Shown: positions 37,412 to 45,918, numbered from the stretch's first letter. The stretch is 64,000 nt of DNA from CAVRGQ01 sp963720785 (GCA_963720785.1 CAVRGQ010000004.1:992001-1056000), one strand, 5' to 3'. A program made the numbers and translations. The notes: generated by a model from the letters alone, not told the origin.

Positions 37412-37751
37412 TGCACCCCGCCGCCGGGCGCGCAAGAAGCGTTCGCCGTTGCGCGGTGCGTTGCTCGCGGTGATCTGCGTGGGCCTGCTGTTCGCGTTCG
37501 TCTACCCCACGCGCACCTTGCTCGATCAGCGCAATCAGATGAACCGCGCCAACCAGCAGCTGAGCGTCCTCGAGCAGCAGAACGCGAAGCTCGCGCAGGA
37601 GGCGAAGAAGCTCAGCAGCGACGCGGAGATCGAGCGCCTCGCCCGCGAGCGGTACGGCCTGGTGAAGCCGGGGGAGCGCGCGTTCGTCATCGTGCCCACG
37701 CCCACGACCACCACCACGCCGCCCACGACCACGCTGCCGGGCAACCCGTAG
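37404..37751 (+). CDS. divIC: FtsB/DivIC-like septum formation protein
   Basis: A 115-residue bitopic protein with a basic cytoplasmic start (RRRARKKRSPLRG), one membrane helix (ALLAVICVGLLFAFVYPTRT), a coiled coil (NQMNRANQQLSVLEQQNAKL, about residues 48-75) and the conserved ERLARERYGLVKPGERAFVI. A Thr/Pro tail (TPTTTTTPPTTT) follows. DivIC/FtsB links FtsL and FtsQ in the divisome. The GTG start overlaps the eno stop by 8 bp; the eno-divIC-DUF501-ppx order matches M. tuberculosis Rv1023-Rv1026. Confidence 0.87.
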   Translation: MADAPRRRARKKRSPLRGALLAVICVGLLFAFVYPTRTLLDQRNQMNRANQQLSVLEQQNAKLAQEAKKLSSDAEIERLARERYGLVKPGERAFVIVPTPTTTTTPPTTTLPGNP

Positions 37752-37766
37752 CCTCCGGGGGCGCCG

Positions 37767-37772
37767 TAGTCT
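37767..37772 (+). promoter_or_regulatory. -10 box (TAGTCT) of the DUF501 gene, leaderless type
   Basis: TAGTCT ends 7 nt before the ATG at 37780, which suggests that DUF501-ppx can be transcribed separately from eno-divIC. Confidence 0.45.
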
Positions 37773-37779
37773 CAGGGAG

Positions 37780-38268
37780 ATGGCTGCTCCCGACGACGTC
37801 GCCGCGGTGACCGCGCTCCTCGGACGCCCACCGCAGGCCGACTTCGACGTCGTGGTGCGCAACGCGGCGGGCGTCCCGATGGTGGTGCGCAACGCCCCGT
37901 TCACCGTCGACGGCACGCCGATGCCCACCCGCTACTGGCTCGTCGATCCCGACCTCAGCGCGGCCATCGCCCGTCTCGAGGCCGCCGGTGGCGTGCGCGC
38001 GGCCCAGGCCGCGATCGACCCGGCCGTGTTGCAGGCCGCCCACGACCGCCACCGCGCGGAGCGCGACGCCGCGATCGACGCCCTCGCCCCGGGCCACACC
38101 GGCCCGCGGCCCTACGGTGGCGTCGCCGGCACCCGCGAGGGCGTGAAGTGCCTGCACGCCCATTACGCCTGGTTCCTCGCGGGTGGCGACGACCCGGTCG
38201 GCCGCTGGGTCGACGAACAACTGCACCCGCCTGCACCAGGTCCCATTGCCCGAGAGGACGTTCCATGA
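37780..38268 (+). CDS. DUF501 domain protein
   Basis: A 162-residue DUF501 protein: VTALLGRPPQADFDVVVRNA, VRNAPFTVDGTPMPTRYWLV, a helical middle (RLEAAGGVRAAQAAIDPAVL) and the Cys-His motif TREGVKCLHAHYAWFLAGG near the end. Its biochemical role is unknown; the family is almost always found between divIC and ppx in actinobacteria. It overlaps the ppx ATG by 4 bases. Confidence 0.87.
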   Translation: MAAPDDVAAVTALLGRPPQADFDVVVRNAAGVPMVVRNAPFTVDGTPMPTRYWLVDPDLSAAIARLEAAGGVRAAQAAIDPAVLQAAHDRHRAERDAAIDALAPGHTGPRPYGGVAGTREGVKCLHAHYAWFLAGGDDPVGRWVDEQLHPPAPGPIAREDVP

Positions 38269-39235
38269 CCCGCGTCGCCGCCGTCGACATCGGCACCAAC
38301 TCCGTGCGCCTGCTGGTGGCCGAGCTCGAAGCCGCCGGAGGCGGCGCCGAAGGAGAAGGCGGCTACGGCACCACCGATTGGCGGCGCGCAAAGGTCGTGC
38401 CCGTGGAGCGGCTCATGCGCATCACGCGTCTCGGCCAGGGAGTGAACGAGGCGCGCGCGCGTTGCACCCCGACGCGATCGAGCGCACCCTCACCGTGTTG
38501 CGCGAGTACCGCGAGGTCATCGACCGCCTCGGTGGTGTCACGAGCATCCGCGCCACCGCCACGAGCGCGGCACACGACTCGGCGAACCGCGAAGAGTTCT
38601 TCGACGCGGCCGAAGCCGCGCTCGGCGCGCGCCCCGAGCTGCTCGCCGGCGAGGAGGAAGCCGCGCTGTCGTTCCTCGGCGCGACCGCCACGATCGACGC
38701 GCCCGCGCCCTACCTCGTCGTCGACATCGGCGGTGGCTCCACCGAGTTCGTGCTCGGCACCGACGCGCCCGTCGGCCTCGTGTCACTCGACATGGGTTGC
38801 GTGCGCATCACCGAGCAGTTCCTCCACTCCGACCCGCCCGCGCCGGAGGAGTTGTCGAACGCCATCGCGATGGTGCGCGACCTCGTGGCCGACGTGCCGC
38901 GCGTGATCCCCGGCGCGCGCGACGCGGCGACGCTCGTCGGCCTGGCCGGCACCGTCACCACCGTCGCCGCGGTGGAGCTGGGCCTCTCCGAGTACGACGC
39001 CGAAAAGATCCACGGCTTCCGCCTCACCCGCGCCGCGGTGGAGGATGTCTTCCGCACCTTCGCCACCGAGACCGCCGAGCAGCGGGCGACCAACCCCGGC
39101 CTCGAGCCCGGACGGGTCGACGTGATCGTCGGCGGCACCGCCGTGCTGGCCGGCCTCCTCCGCCAGCTGGAGTTCGACGAGGTGCTGGTGTCGGAATCCG
39201 ACATCCTCGACGGTCTGGTGCGTTCGCAGCTCTGA
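38265..39235 (+). CDS. ppx: Exopolyphosphatase / pppGpp phosphohydrolase family protein (one apparent frameshift)
   Basis: A Ppx/GppA protein of about 323 residues after joining frames. The first P-loop-like strand is RVAAVDIGTNSVRLLVAELE and the second phosphate site PYLVVDIGGGSTEFVLG; ATATSAAHDSANREEFFDAA, LVSLDMGCVRITEQFL and LVGLAGTVTTVAAVELGL follow. Between 38452 and 38462, in a run of alternating GC, one base is missing, so the second half reads in another frame from LHPDAIERTLTVLREY. Such dinucleotide runs are typical indel sites in reads. It degrades polyphosphate or pppGpp. The short form lacks the C-terminal HD domain of E. coli Ppx. Confidence 0.87.
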
Positions 39236-39332
39236 TCCGGGTCTCGTCGCCGGGCCCCTGACCTGGGGAAACGCGGCGTTCACGAGACTGGAACGGGTAA
39301 ATCCACCAGTTGGTGACCCGTTTGTGACGAGA

Positions 39333-39707
39333 ATGTCGGGCATGACTCCGACGGACTTCACGGGCGCACTCCGCACGCTGTCGTACGACGACATCCGCAA
39401 CATCGCGACGTCGATGGAGCACGACAGCGTGGGCGACGAGGTGGATGCCTGGCGCACCACCATCGCGATCGACCGCGCCCTGCGGCACTCGCACAAGACC
39501 CGCCAGGCTGCGCAGGCGGCCTACGGCGCGGCCCAGGCGGTGCAGCGCGCCGCGGAGGCCGACGGCGTGGAGCTGCCGCACGAGCAGGTCACCCACGTGG
39601 CGCGCGCCGCGGCCGAGGTGGCACGCGGCCTGGTGGCCGGCGACGACGTCGCCCCCGAGGTGAGCCGCCTCCTGCTCCACTGGTTCCCCGTCCTCACCCG
39701 CTCCTGA
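39333..39707 (+). CDS. Unknown helical protein, conserved-looking
   Basis: A protein of 124 residues (from the ATG at 39333; the GTG at 39324 and the ATG at 39342 are also possible). It is almost all alpha-helical: ALRTLSYDDIRNIATSME, WRTTIAIDRALRHSHKTRQA, AAYGAAQAVQRAAEADGVEL and VARAAAEVARGLVAGDD, ending SRLLLHWFPVLTRS. No domain is recognised. A GGGTAA at 39295-39300 lies in the upstream gap but lacks a good -35. It is followed by a palindromic repeat and a leaderless aminotransferase gene, so it forms its own unit. Confidence 0.65.
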   Translation: MSGMTPTDFTGALRTLSYDDIRNIATSMEHDSVGDEVDAWRTTIAIDRALRHSHKTRQAAQAAYGAAQAVQRAAEADGVELPHEQVTHVARAAAEVARGLVAGDDVAPEVSRLLLHWFPVLTRS

Positions 39708-39720
39708 CCTCCTCCCTCCC

Positions 39721-39769
39721 GAACCGGCGTCAATCCCTGCCCACTATGGGCAGCTACTGACGCCGGTTC
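39721..39769. repeat. Palindromic repeat element, copy 2
   Basis: Outer arms GAACCGGCGTCA and TGACGCCGGTTC (12 bp) enclose the same inner hairpin TGCCCACTATGGGCA as copy 1 at 33725-33773; only about five positions differ. It lies between the unknown helical gene and the class V aminotransferase, both on the plus strand. Confidence 0.8.
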
Positions 39770-39786
39770 GTCGAGAGGGACCGCGG

Positions 39787-39792
39787 TAAGTT
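39787..39792 (+). promoter_or_regulatory. -10 box (TAAGTT) of the aminotransferase gene, leaderless type
   Basis: TAAGTT ends 6 nt before the ATG at 39799. Confidence 0.5.
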
Positions 39793-39798
39793 CGAGGG

Positions 39799-40896
39799 AT
39801 GGTGACTTCCGACCGTCTGCTGCTCGGGCCCGGCCCGTCGAACCCGTACCCGGAGGCGGTGGCGGCGTTCGGCCGTCCGCTCCTCGGCCACATGGACCCC
39901 GAGTTCATCGGGATCATGGACGAGACGATGGCGCGCCTGCGCACGGTGTTCGGCACCACCAACGAACTCACCTTCCCGGTGAGCGGCACCGGCTCCGCGG
40001 GCATGGAGGCGTGCTTCGTCAACGTGGTGGAGCCGGGCGACACGGTGATCGTCGGCGCCAACGGCGTGTTCGGCGACCGCATGTGCGAGGTCGCCCGCCG
40101 CAGCGGCGCCGAGGTCGTGAAGATCGAGGAGGAGTGGGGGCGCCCGCTCGACCCGCAGCGCCTCCTCGACGCGCAGCGCGAGCACCCCGACGCGCGCGTC
40201 GTCGCCGTGGTGCACGCGGAGACGTCCACCGGCGTCGAGAACGTGATCGCGCCGCTCGCCGCGCTGCAGGAGACCGACACGCTGCTCCTCGTCGACACCG
40301 TCACGTCGCTCGCCGGCATCCCGGTGGAGATCGACGCGTGGGGCGTCGACCTCAGCTACTCCGGCACGCAGAAGTGCCTCGGGGTGCCCCCGGGCCTCTC
40401 ACCGGTCACCTTCTCGCCCCGGGCCGTGGAGCGGGTGAAGACCCGCACCACGCCGGTGCAGTCGTGGTATCTCGATGTGTCGCTCATCGCCGGCTACGTG
40501 GGCGGCGAGGCCCGGGTGTACCACCACACCGCGCCCGTCGCGATGGTGTTCGCGCTGCACGCCGCACTCGGCGCGATCCTCGAGGAGGGCCTCGACAACG
40601 TCGTCGCCCGCCACCGCGCGGCGGGGGAGCGGCTCCAGCGCGAGCTGCCCGACCTCGGCTTCGAGCTGGTGGTGCCCGAGGGCTACCGCCTCCCCGAGCT
40701 CACCACCGCGTGGATCCCCAACGGCGCCGACGACGCGGGCCTGCGCAAGGCGCTGCTCACCACCTACGGCATCGAGGTCGGCGGCGGGCTCGGCAAGTTC
40801 GCGGGCAAGGCGTGGCGCTTCGGCCTCATGGGCCACTCGGCGCGCGAGCGTTCCGTCACCACCGTGCTCGGCGCGCTGCGAGAGTTGTTGGACTAG
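39799..40896 (+). CDS. Class V aminotransferase (alanine/serine-glyoxylate aminotransferase-like)
   Basis: A 365-residue PLP enzyme: LLLGPGPSNPYPEAVAAFGR, FGTTNELTFPVSGTGSAGME, VVAVVHAETSTGVENVIAPL, LLLVDTVTSLAGIPVEIDAW and the PLP lysine in SYSGTQKCLGVPPGLSPV. The layout matches AGXT-type enzymes that use glyoxylate as amino acceptor; relatives include purine-catabolic and photorespiratory forms. It converges on orn with a 4-bp overlap of the stops. Confidence 0.88.
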   Translation: MVTSDRLLLGPGPSNPYPEAVAAFGRPLLGHMDPEFIGIMDETMARLRTVFGTTNELTFPVSGTGSAGMEACFVNVVEPGDTVIVGANGVFGDRMCEVARRSGAEVVKIEEEWGRPLDPQRLLDAQREHPDARVVAVVHAETSTGVENVIAPLAALQETDTLLLVDTVTSLAGIPVEIDAWGVDLSYSGTQKCLGVPPGLSPVTFSPRAVERVKTRTTPVQSWYLDVSLIAGYVGGEARVYHHTAPVAMVFALHAALGAILEEGLDNVVARHRAAGERLQRELPDLGFELVVPEGYRLPELTTAWIPNGADDAGLRKALLTTYGIEVGGGLGKFAGKAWRFGLMGHSARERSVTTVLGALRELLD

Positions 40897-41462
40897 CTCC
40901 GCTCGCGCAGCAGGTGGTCGCGGTAGTACTCGAGTTCGGCGATCGACTCGCGCACGTCGGCGAGCGCGCGGTGCGTCTCGGTCTTGTTCGGACGCTTCCG
41001 GTACACCTCGGGATACCACCGACGGCACAGCTCCTTGAAGCTCGACACGTCGATGCTGCGGTAGTGGATGTAGCGGTCGAGCTCGGGCAGGTACACGTCG
41101 AGGAAGCGGCGGTCGACCCCGATCGAGTTGCCGCACAGCGGCGCCGACTCCGGGCCCACGTGTTGCTGCACGTAGGCGAGCACCTGCGCGCCGGCGTCGG
41201 CGAGCGACAGGGTGGACGCCTCGATCTCGCCGATCAGTCCCGACTTCGTGTGCATGGTGCGCACGTAGTCGTCCATCTCCGCCATCGCCTCGGGCGGCTG
41301 GTGGACGATGAGGTCGATGCCGTCGTCGAGCGGTTGCAGCGCGCCGTCGGTGACGAGCGCGGCGATCTCGACGATCACGTGGCGCGTGGTGTCGAGGCCG
41401 GTCATCTCCAGATCGAGCCAGACGAGACGGTCGTTGTTGGTCGGGGCGGGAGGCTCGGGCAC
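40893..41462 (-). CDS. orn: Oligoribonuclease
   Basis: A 189-residue DEDDh 3'-5' exoribonuclease that degrades nanoRNA and pGpG. Motifs: LVWLDLEMTGLDTTRHVIVE (first Asp/Glu), HPxxA-like TKSGLIGEIEASTLSL, LCGNSIGVDRRFLDVYLPEL (Asp) and KTETHRALADVRESIAELEY (His and Asp). The GTG at 41462 is set by the TAGCCT box 7 nt upstream; the longer frame would run into the divergent acetyltransferase promoter. Confidence 0.92.
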   Translation of the reverse strand: MPEPPAPTNNDRLVWLDLEMTGLDTTRHVIVEIAALVTDGALQPLDDGIDLIVHQPPEAMAEMDDYVRTMHTKSGLIGEIEASTLSLADAGAQVLAYVQQHVGPESAPLCGNSIGVDRRFLDVYLPELDRYIHYRSIDVSSFKELCRRWYPEVYRKRPNKTETHRALADVRESIAELEYYRDHLLRERS

Positions 41463-41469
41463 GGCGGCA

Positions 41470-41475
41470 AGGCTA
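41470..41475 (-). promoter_or_regulatory. -10 box (TAGCCT) of orn, leaderless type
   Basis: TAGCCT ends 7 nt before the orn GTG. With the plus-strand TAGTCT at 41515-41520 it forms a compact divergent promoter pair. Confidence 0.55.
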
Positions 41476-41514
41476 AGTGACGGCAGGCTCGGGCGCGGGC
41501 CACGGCGAAGTGAA

Positions 41515-41520
41515 TAGTCT
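41515..41520 (+). promoter_or_regulatory. -10 box (TAGTCT) of the acetyltransferase gene, leaderless type
   Basis: TAGTCT ends 6 nt before the ATG at 41527. Confidence 0.5.
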
Positions 41521-41526
41521 GCGCGG

Positions 41527-42134
41527 ATGAGACTTCGCCGGGACACTTCGCTGCAGGGGCCGCGCGTCATGCTGCGCCCGCTCGAGGTCGGCGATCACGG
41601 TGCCTGGAAGGAGATCCGCGTTCGCGGCCGCGACTGGCTGGAGCCCTGGGAACCGTTCCCCGAGCCCGGTTCCCCCGATCCCGCCTACGACCGCGACGCC
41701 TTTCGCGCCCGCTGCGGCGCATGGGAGCGCCAGCGCCAGTTCGACTCCGCCTACGGCTTCGGCTCGTTCCTGCGCGACGGCACGCTGATCGGCGAGGTGA
41801 GCCTCGGCTCGGTGCTCCGCGGCCCGTTCCAGTCCGCGTTCATCGGCTACTGGGTCGACCCGGCCCACGCGGGGCAGGGCTACACGCCCGAGGCCGTCGC
41901 CATCCTCATCCGCTACGGGTTCGAGCACCTCGGCCTCCACCGCATGGAGGCGGCGATCGTGCCCCGCAACGACAAGAGCCGGCGGGTCGCCGCGAAGCTC
42001 GGCCTGCGCGACGAGGGCACCGCGGTGCGCTTCCTGCAGATCCAGGGGATCTGGGAGGACCACGTGCGCTACGCCATCACCGCGAGGAGTGGGCAGAGCG
42101 CCGCGCCGAGTTCGACGCGAGCTTCTTCAGCTAG
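41527..42134 (+). CDS. GNAT acetyltransferase, RimJ/RimL type (one apparent frameshift near the end)
   Basis: About 202 residues after joining frames. RVMLRPLEVGDHGAWKEIRV and WEPFPEPGSPDPAYDRDAF are typical of RimJ/RimL-like N-acetyltransferases; FIGYWVDPAHAGQGYTPEAV is the acetyl-CoA loop (GQGY), then LGLHRMEAAIVPRNDKSRRV and AAKLGLRDEGTAVRFLQIQG. Near 42084 one base is missing (GCGAGGAG, probably GCGGAGGAG, the same change as in mfd), after which the frame gives EEWAERRAEFDASFFS and a stop. It probably acetylates ribosomal or other protein N-termini. Confidence 0.83.
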
Positions 42135-43177
42135 TCGGTGCTCTGCTCTCGCACTACGGCCGGGGAGTGGCGGAAGAACTCCTCGACGTCGTGCTCGTAC
42201 ACGTAGGGCTCGGGCGTGCCGACGACGCGCTCCAGCCGACGCGCCTCGGCGAACGCCTCGACCGTCTCGCGCGTGGAGTAGCGGTACTCGAACCCCGCGG
42301 CGAGCAGCTTCGCGGTGTCGACGCCGCGGCCGTAGCGCAACAGCGCGAGCGTCTCCGGCGCGAGATCGGTGACGCGCAGCAGGCGCAGCGGGAACGCCGC
42401 GGGGCGCGTGAGCACCGGCGGCAACGCGACGCGCCGCTTGCCGACCATGTCGCACGTCTCGCTCCACGTGATCGTGCCCGGCCCCGCGACGTTGTAGGTG
42501 CCGGGCAGCTCGTGGGTGACCGCGAACTCGAGTGCGCGCGTCACGTCGTCCTCGTGCGCGAACTGCAGACGCGGGTCGAAGCCGAGAATCTCGGGAGCGG
42601 CGCGCATGCGCAGCAGTCGTGCGAACAACGTGGACACGTCGTCGCCGAGGATGTTGGCGAAGCGCAGCCGCGTGGTGACGACGTCGGGGTTGTCGTCGGC
42701 GAAGTCGCGCAAGAGGTTGTCGACGTCCACCAGCGAGCGCTCGACCGGCGTGACCGGCGCGTGCGTGCGGCGGGAGTCCTCGCGGAAGAAGTAGGGATCG
42801 TCGAAGTGCGATCCGTACACGAGCGTGGCCGTCTTCACCACGACCTTGCGCACCTGGCTCTCGGGCGCCGCGGCGGCTGCCAGCAGGTTCATCGTGCCGA
42901 TCACGTTGGTCTCGTGCAGCCGCCGCGGGCTCGACCGCGTGGAGTCGGCCTCGAGGTGCGTGTGCAGCACGGTGTCGACGTGGGTGGCGCGCACCACCCG
43001 TTGGAGGATCGCGTACGACGGATCGGCCTTCACGAACTCCGTGCGGGTGAGCGGCAGGCGCGGCGCCCGCGCGTCCACCCCGACGATCAGGTCGACGTCG
43101 TCGCGCGCCTCGAGCGCCTGCGCGAGCCGGCTGCCCCAGAAGGTGCCGAGCCCGGTGACGAGGATCCGCCGTCCCAT
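42131..43177 (-). CDS. NAD-dependent epimerase/dehydratase family protein (extended SDR)
   Basis: A 348-residue Rossmann protein: RRILVTGLGTFWGSRLAQAL (variant of the TGxxGxxG dinucleotide motif), DLIVGVDARAPRLPL, VDTVLHTHLEADSTRSSPRR, HETNVIGTMNLLAAAAA and VKTATLVYGSHFDDPYFFRE. The active-site YxxxK is not in its usual place (LVYGSHFD lacks the Lys), so it may be a non-catalytic or atypical SDR. It overlaps the acetyltransferase stop by 4 bp and follows the acyltransferase gene by 7 bp, so the two minus-strand genes form an operon. Confidence 0.82.
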   Translation of the reverse strand: MGRRILVTGLGTFWGSRLAQALEARDDVDLIVGVDARAPRLPLTRTEFVKADPSYAILQRVVRATHVDTVLHTHLEADSTRSSPRRLHETNVIGTMNLLAAAAAPESQVRKVVVKTATLVYGSHFDDPYFFREDSRRTHAPVTPVERSLVDVDNLLRDFADDNPDVVTTRLRFANILGDDVSTLFARLLRMRAAPEILGFDPRLQFAHEDDVTRALEFAVTHELPGTYNVAGPGTITWSETCDMVGKRRVALPPVLTRPAAFPLRLLRVTDLAPETLALLRYGRGVDTAKLLAAGFEYRYSTRETVEAFAEARRLERVVGTPEPYVYEHDVEEFFRHSPAVVREQSTD

Positions 43178-43184
43178 CGCGCGC

Positions 43185-44063
43185 TCAGCCGCGCCACACG
43201 CTGTGACGGGCGCGGAGCATGTCGTCGACCTCGCGCTGGATGAGCCCGCGGATGCGCTCGGACTCGTCCATCACCATGCCGCGGTTGTAGCGCTCGCGAC
43301 CCGGCTCGACGTCGAAGTGCACGGGCGGCAACACGCGCACGCGGAACTTCGCGGGCAGCGGCGCGACGTAGCCGAGCAGCGGGCCGTAGACGAACTGGTT
43401 GGCGGTGATGGGGAAGTAGGGGAGACCGAGGAGCTTGGCGACGCGCTCGCTCTTCCAGAGGATCGGCATGGCCTCCTCGTTGCCGATCACCGCGATCGGC
43501 ACCACGGGCACGCCCGCGCGCATCGCGATCTCCACGAAGCCGCCGCGGCCGAAACGGCGCAGCCGGTACCGCTCCTTCACGAGCTTGCCGGTGCCCTTGG
43601 TGCCCTCGGGGAACACGAGCACGAGCTGCTGGTCGTCATGGAGCAGGCGGTACGCGTTGTCGGGATGTGCGGGCACCCCGCCGGCGCGCGACCACAGCGT
43701 GCCGACCACAGGGAGCTGGCGGAACAGGTTCTCCGCGAGCCCGTAGACGGGGCGCAGCAGCTCCGTCTCGATGCCGTGCATGATCACGGGCGCGTCGGAC
43801 GGGATCGCGCCGCCGTGGTTGGCCACGAGCAGCGCGCCACCCTCGAGCGGGACGTGTTCGAGCCCCTCCCACTCGGCGCGCAGCCAGTAGCGGTAGATGG
43901 GGTCGTAGAGCCGGCGGGTGAGCGCCCGGAACGACTCGCTGCGGCCCCACGCGTCGACGTCGGGCGCAGTGTCGTCGACCGACGGGTGCGCCGCGCCCGG
44001 ACCGGCATCCTCGGTCCGCACGACTTCCAGCCGAGCGGAGCGAGGCAAGGGGGCTGGTTCCAC
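43185..44063 (-). CDS. Lysophospholipid acyltransferase family protein (PlsC-like)
   Basis: A 292-residue acyltransferase. VANHGGAIPSDAPVIMHGIE carries the catalytic His and Asp; LFRQLPVVGTLWSRAGGVPA, LVLVFPEGTKGTGKLVKERY (the EGT motif) and FVEIAMRAGVPVVPIAVIGN follow. The His-Asp spacing (HGGAIPSD) is that of the actinobacterial glycerol acyltransferase group rather than the strict HX4D of E. coli PlsC. It acts on membrane phospholipid precursors. The GTG at 44063 is set by a TACGCT box 6 nt upstream. Confidence 0.86.
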   Translation of the reverse strand: MEPAPLPRSARLEVVRTEDAGPGAAHPSVDDTAPDVDAWGRSESFRALTRRLYDPIYRYWLRAEWEGLEHVPLEGGALLVANHGGAIPSDAPVIMHGIETELLRPVYGLAENLFRQLPVVGTLWSRAGGVPAHPDNAYRLLHDDQQLVLVFPEGTKGTGKLVKERYRLRRFGRGGFVEIAMRAGVPVVPIAVIGNEEAMPILWKSERVAKLLGLPYFPITANQFVYGPLLGYVAPLPAKFRVRVLPPVHFDVEPGRERYNRGMVMDESERIRGLIQREVDDMLRARHSVWRG

Positions 44064-44069
44064 GCCCCG

Positions 44070-44075
44070 AGCGTA
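44070..44075 (-). promoter_or_regulatory. -10 box (TACGCT) of the acyltransferase-SDR operon, leaderless type
   Basis: TACGCT ends 6 nt before the GTG at 44063. Confidence 0.45.
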
Positions 44076-44097
44076 CCGGGGCGCGGAAGCGGGCCCG

Positions 44098-45423
44098 TCA
44101 GCCGGGGGGTTGCAGGCCGGTGACGGCCCAGCGGTCGGTGCGGTAGCGGGCGACCATGCCCACGAACCGGGCGAGCATCCAGAGGGCGAGCGCACCCCAG
44201 AGCCACAGGAAGCCGGCGTCGGTCACGGCCACCGCGAGCGCGGCGGGGAGGTACACGCCGAACGTGGCGACCAGCATCGCCAGTGCGAGGTAGGCGGCGT
44301 CGCCCGCGCCGATCAGCACGCCGTCGAGCACGAACACCACGGCCGCGACCGGTTGCAGGAGCGCGACCACGATCAAGGCTTGCATCGCCAGGTGGCGCAC
44401 GCCGGCGTCGTTGGTGAAGAGGTCGACGAGCCACGGGCGCGTGACGATCACCACCACTGCGAAGAGCACGCCGACGCCCACGCCGAGCTCGAGCAGTCGG
44501 CGCCCCGCCGACTTCGCGCCGGCCGCCGACGCGGCGCCGAGGAAGCGGCCGACCATCGCCTGCCCGGCGATCGCGAGGGCGTCGAGCGCGAAAGCGAGGA
44601 AGAGCAGCACCTGCATGCAGATCTGCTGGGCGCCGACCGCGTCGTCGGAGATGCGCGCCGCGATCGCGGTGGCGGTCACGATCGCGGCGATCAGCGAGGC
44701 GGTGCGCAGCACGAGACGGCTGCCGACGCGCGCGTTCGCCTTGATGCCCGCCGCGTCGGGCCGCACCGGCGCGCCCTGGCGCCGCACCGAGCGGGCGACG
44801 ATCGCGAGGAAGGCGAGCGCGGCGCCGTACTGCGCGGCGACGGTGCCCCAGGCGGAGCCGGCGATGCCGAGGTCGAGGCCGTAGACCAGGAGCAGCTCGA
44901 GCAGGAGGTTCACGGTGTTGGCCGCCACGGCGATCACGAAGGTGGTCTTCGTGTCCTGCAGGCCGCGCAGGTAGCCGGTGCCCGCGAGCATCAGGAGCAT
45001 CGCGGGGGCGCCGAGGATGCTGATGCGCAGATAGTCGACCGCGTAGGGCTCCACCCCGGTGGACGCGCCCATCACCCGCACGATCGGCGTGGCGAGGGCG
45101 AGGCCGAGGACGGTCAGGAGGCACCCGAGCGTGACCGCCAGCCAGCAGCCGTCGACCCCGAGGTGCGCGGCGCCGCGGCGGTCACCCGCGCCGAATGCCC
45201 GGGCCACCGAGGCGGTGGTGGAGTAGGCGAGGAAGTTGAACACCGAGAACGCGGCCGTGAGCACCGTGCCGGCGACGGCCAGGCCGGCCAGGGGCCGGGT
45301 GCCGAGGTGGCCGACGATCGCGGTGTCGGCGAGCAGGTACAGGGGCTCGGCCACCAGGGCGCCGAACGCGGGCACCGCGAGGCGCACGATCTCCCGGTCG
45401 TGGCGCCTCCTGCTCTCGCTCAC
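44098..45423 (-). CDS. MATE family efflux transporter (DinF-like)
   Basis: A 441-residue protein with about 12 transmembrane helices. The first repeat starts REIVRLAVPAFGALVAEPLY and has LADTAIVGHLGTRPLAGLAV, typical of the DinF subgroup; the second starts near residue 230 (ARVGSRLVLRTASLIAAIVT) with DDAVGAQQICMQVLLFLAFA. MATE transporters expel drugs or metabolites using Na+ or H+ gradients; the substrate is unknown. A TAGCGT box lies 6 nt before the GTG start. Confidence 0.9.
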   Translation of the reverse strand: MSESRRRHDREIVRLAVPAFGALVAEPLYLLADTAIVGHLGTRPLAGLAVAGTVLTAAFSVFNFLAYSTTASVARAFGAGDRRGAAHLGVDGCWLAVTLGCLLTVLGLALATPIVRVMGASTGVEPYAVDYLRISILGAPAMLLMLAGTGYLRGLQDTKTTFVIAVAANTVNLLLELLLVYGLDLGIAGSAWGTVAAQYGAALAFLAIVARSVRRQGAPVRPDAAGIKANARVGSRLVLRTASLIAAIVTATAIAARISDDAVGAQQICMQVLLFLAFALDALAIAGQAMVGRFLGAASAAGAKSAGRRLLELGVGVGVLFAVVVIVTRPWLVDLFTNDAGVRHLAMQALIVVALLQPVAAVVFVLDGVLIGAGDAAYLALAMLVATFGVYLPAALAVAVTDAGFLWLWGALALWMLARFVGMVARYRTDRWAVTGLQPPG

Positions 45424-45429
45424 CGGGCG

Positions 45430-45435
45430 ACGCTA
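45430..45435 (-). promoter_or_regulatory. -10 box (TAGCGT) of the MATE transporter gene, leaderless type
   Basis: TAGCGT ends 6 nt before the GTG at 45423. Confidence 0.5.
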
Positions 45436-45492
45436 ACCTGCCGCGACGCCGCCGGTGACGTAGTTGTCACACCCCTCTGCGACGATGCTCCC

Positions 45493-45918
45493 GTGACCGA
45501 GAACAGCCCCACCGCCATCCCCACCGCACCCCCGGCCGAACTCCCTGCGGTGCGCTTCGCCGAGGCCGCCCGCAGCCTCGGCCGCGCCGCCCACGCCGTC
45601 GGCCTCGAGGTGCCCGCTTTCCGCTGCCCGCCCAAGGTGCCGGGCGCGGCCCGCACCCTGCGCCGCTATCCCGGGGGCACCGTGGTCGCAGTGCGGCTCC
45701 GGGGCCGGGCGTTCGAGGAGGCGCTCGCCGACATGGTGGAGGGCGTCCTCGTCGCCAACCGGGTGCCCGAGCCGGATGCCACCCGCCTCCGCCCGGTGCT
45801 CGCCGCCGCGGCCGCAGGGGAGGCCGAGGTCGCGGCCGAGGTCGGGCTGGCCGCCACTGCCGGCCACGAGGCCGAGATCGTGGTGCCGCCGCTCGCGTCG
45901 GTGGCGGTCGCCGCCTGA
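45493..45918 (+). CDS. Unknown small protein
   Basis: A 141-residue protein, Ala/Pro-rich at the N-terminus (PTAIPTAPPAELPAV), then FAEAARSLGRAAHAVGLEVP, FRCPPKVPGAARTLRRYPGG, TVVAVRLRGRAFEEALADMV and an Ala-rich end. The middle looks like a folded alpha/beta unit of about 60 residues. The GTG start is favoured by position, divergent from the MATE gene. No family is recognised. Confidence 0.6.
   Translation: MTENSPTAIPTAPPAELPAVRFAEAARSLGRAAHAVGLEVPAFRCPPKVPGAARTLRRYPGGTVVAVRLRGRAFEEALADMVEGVLVANRVPEPDATRLRPVLAAAAAGEAEVAAEVGLAATAGHEAEIVVPPLASVAVAA

Noticed and set aside
39271..39300. GCGTT...GGGTAA before the unknown helical gene as a SigF-type promoter
   Set aside because: The spacer is only 14 bp, the -35 is weak, and the distance to the start codon (32 nt or more) does not fit the 9-nt rule; left as undecided.
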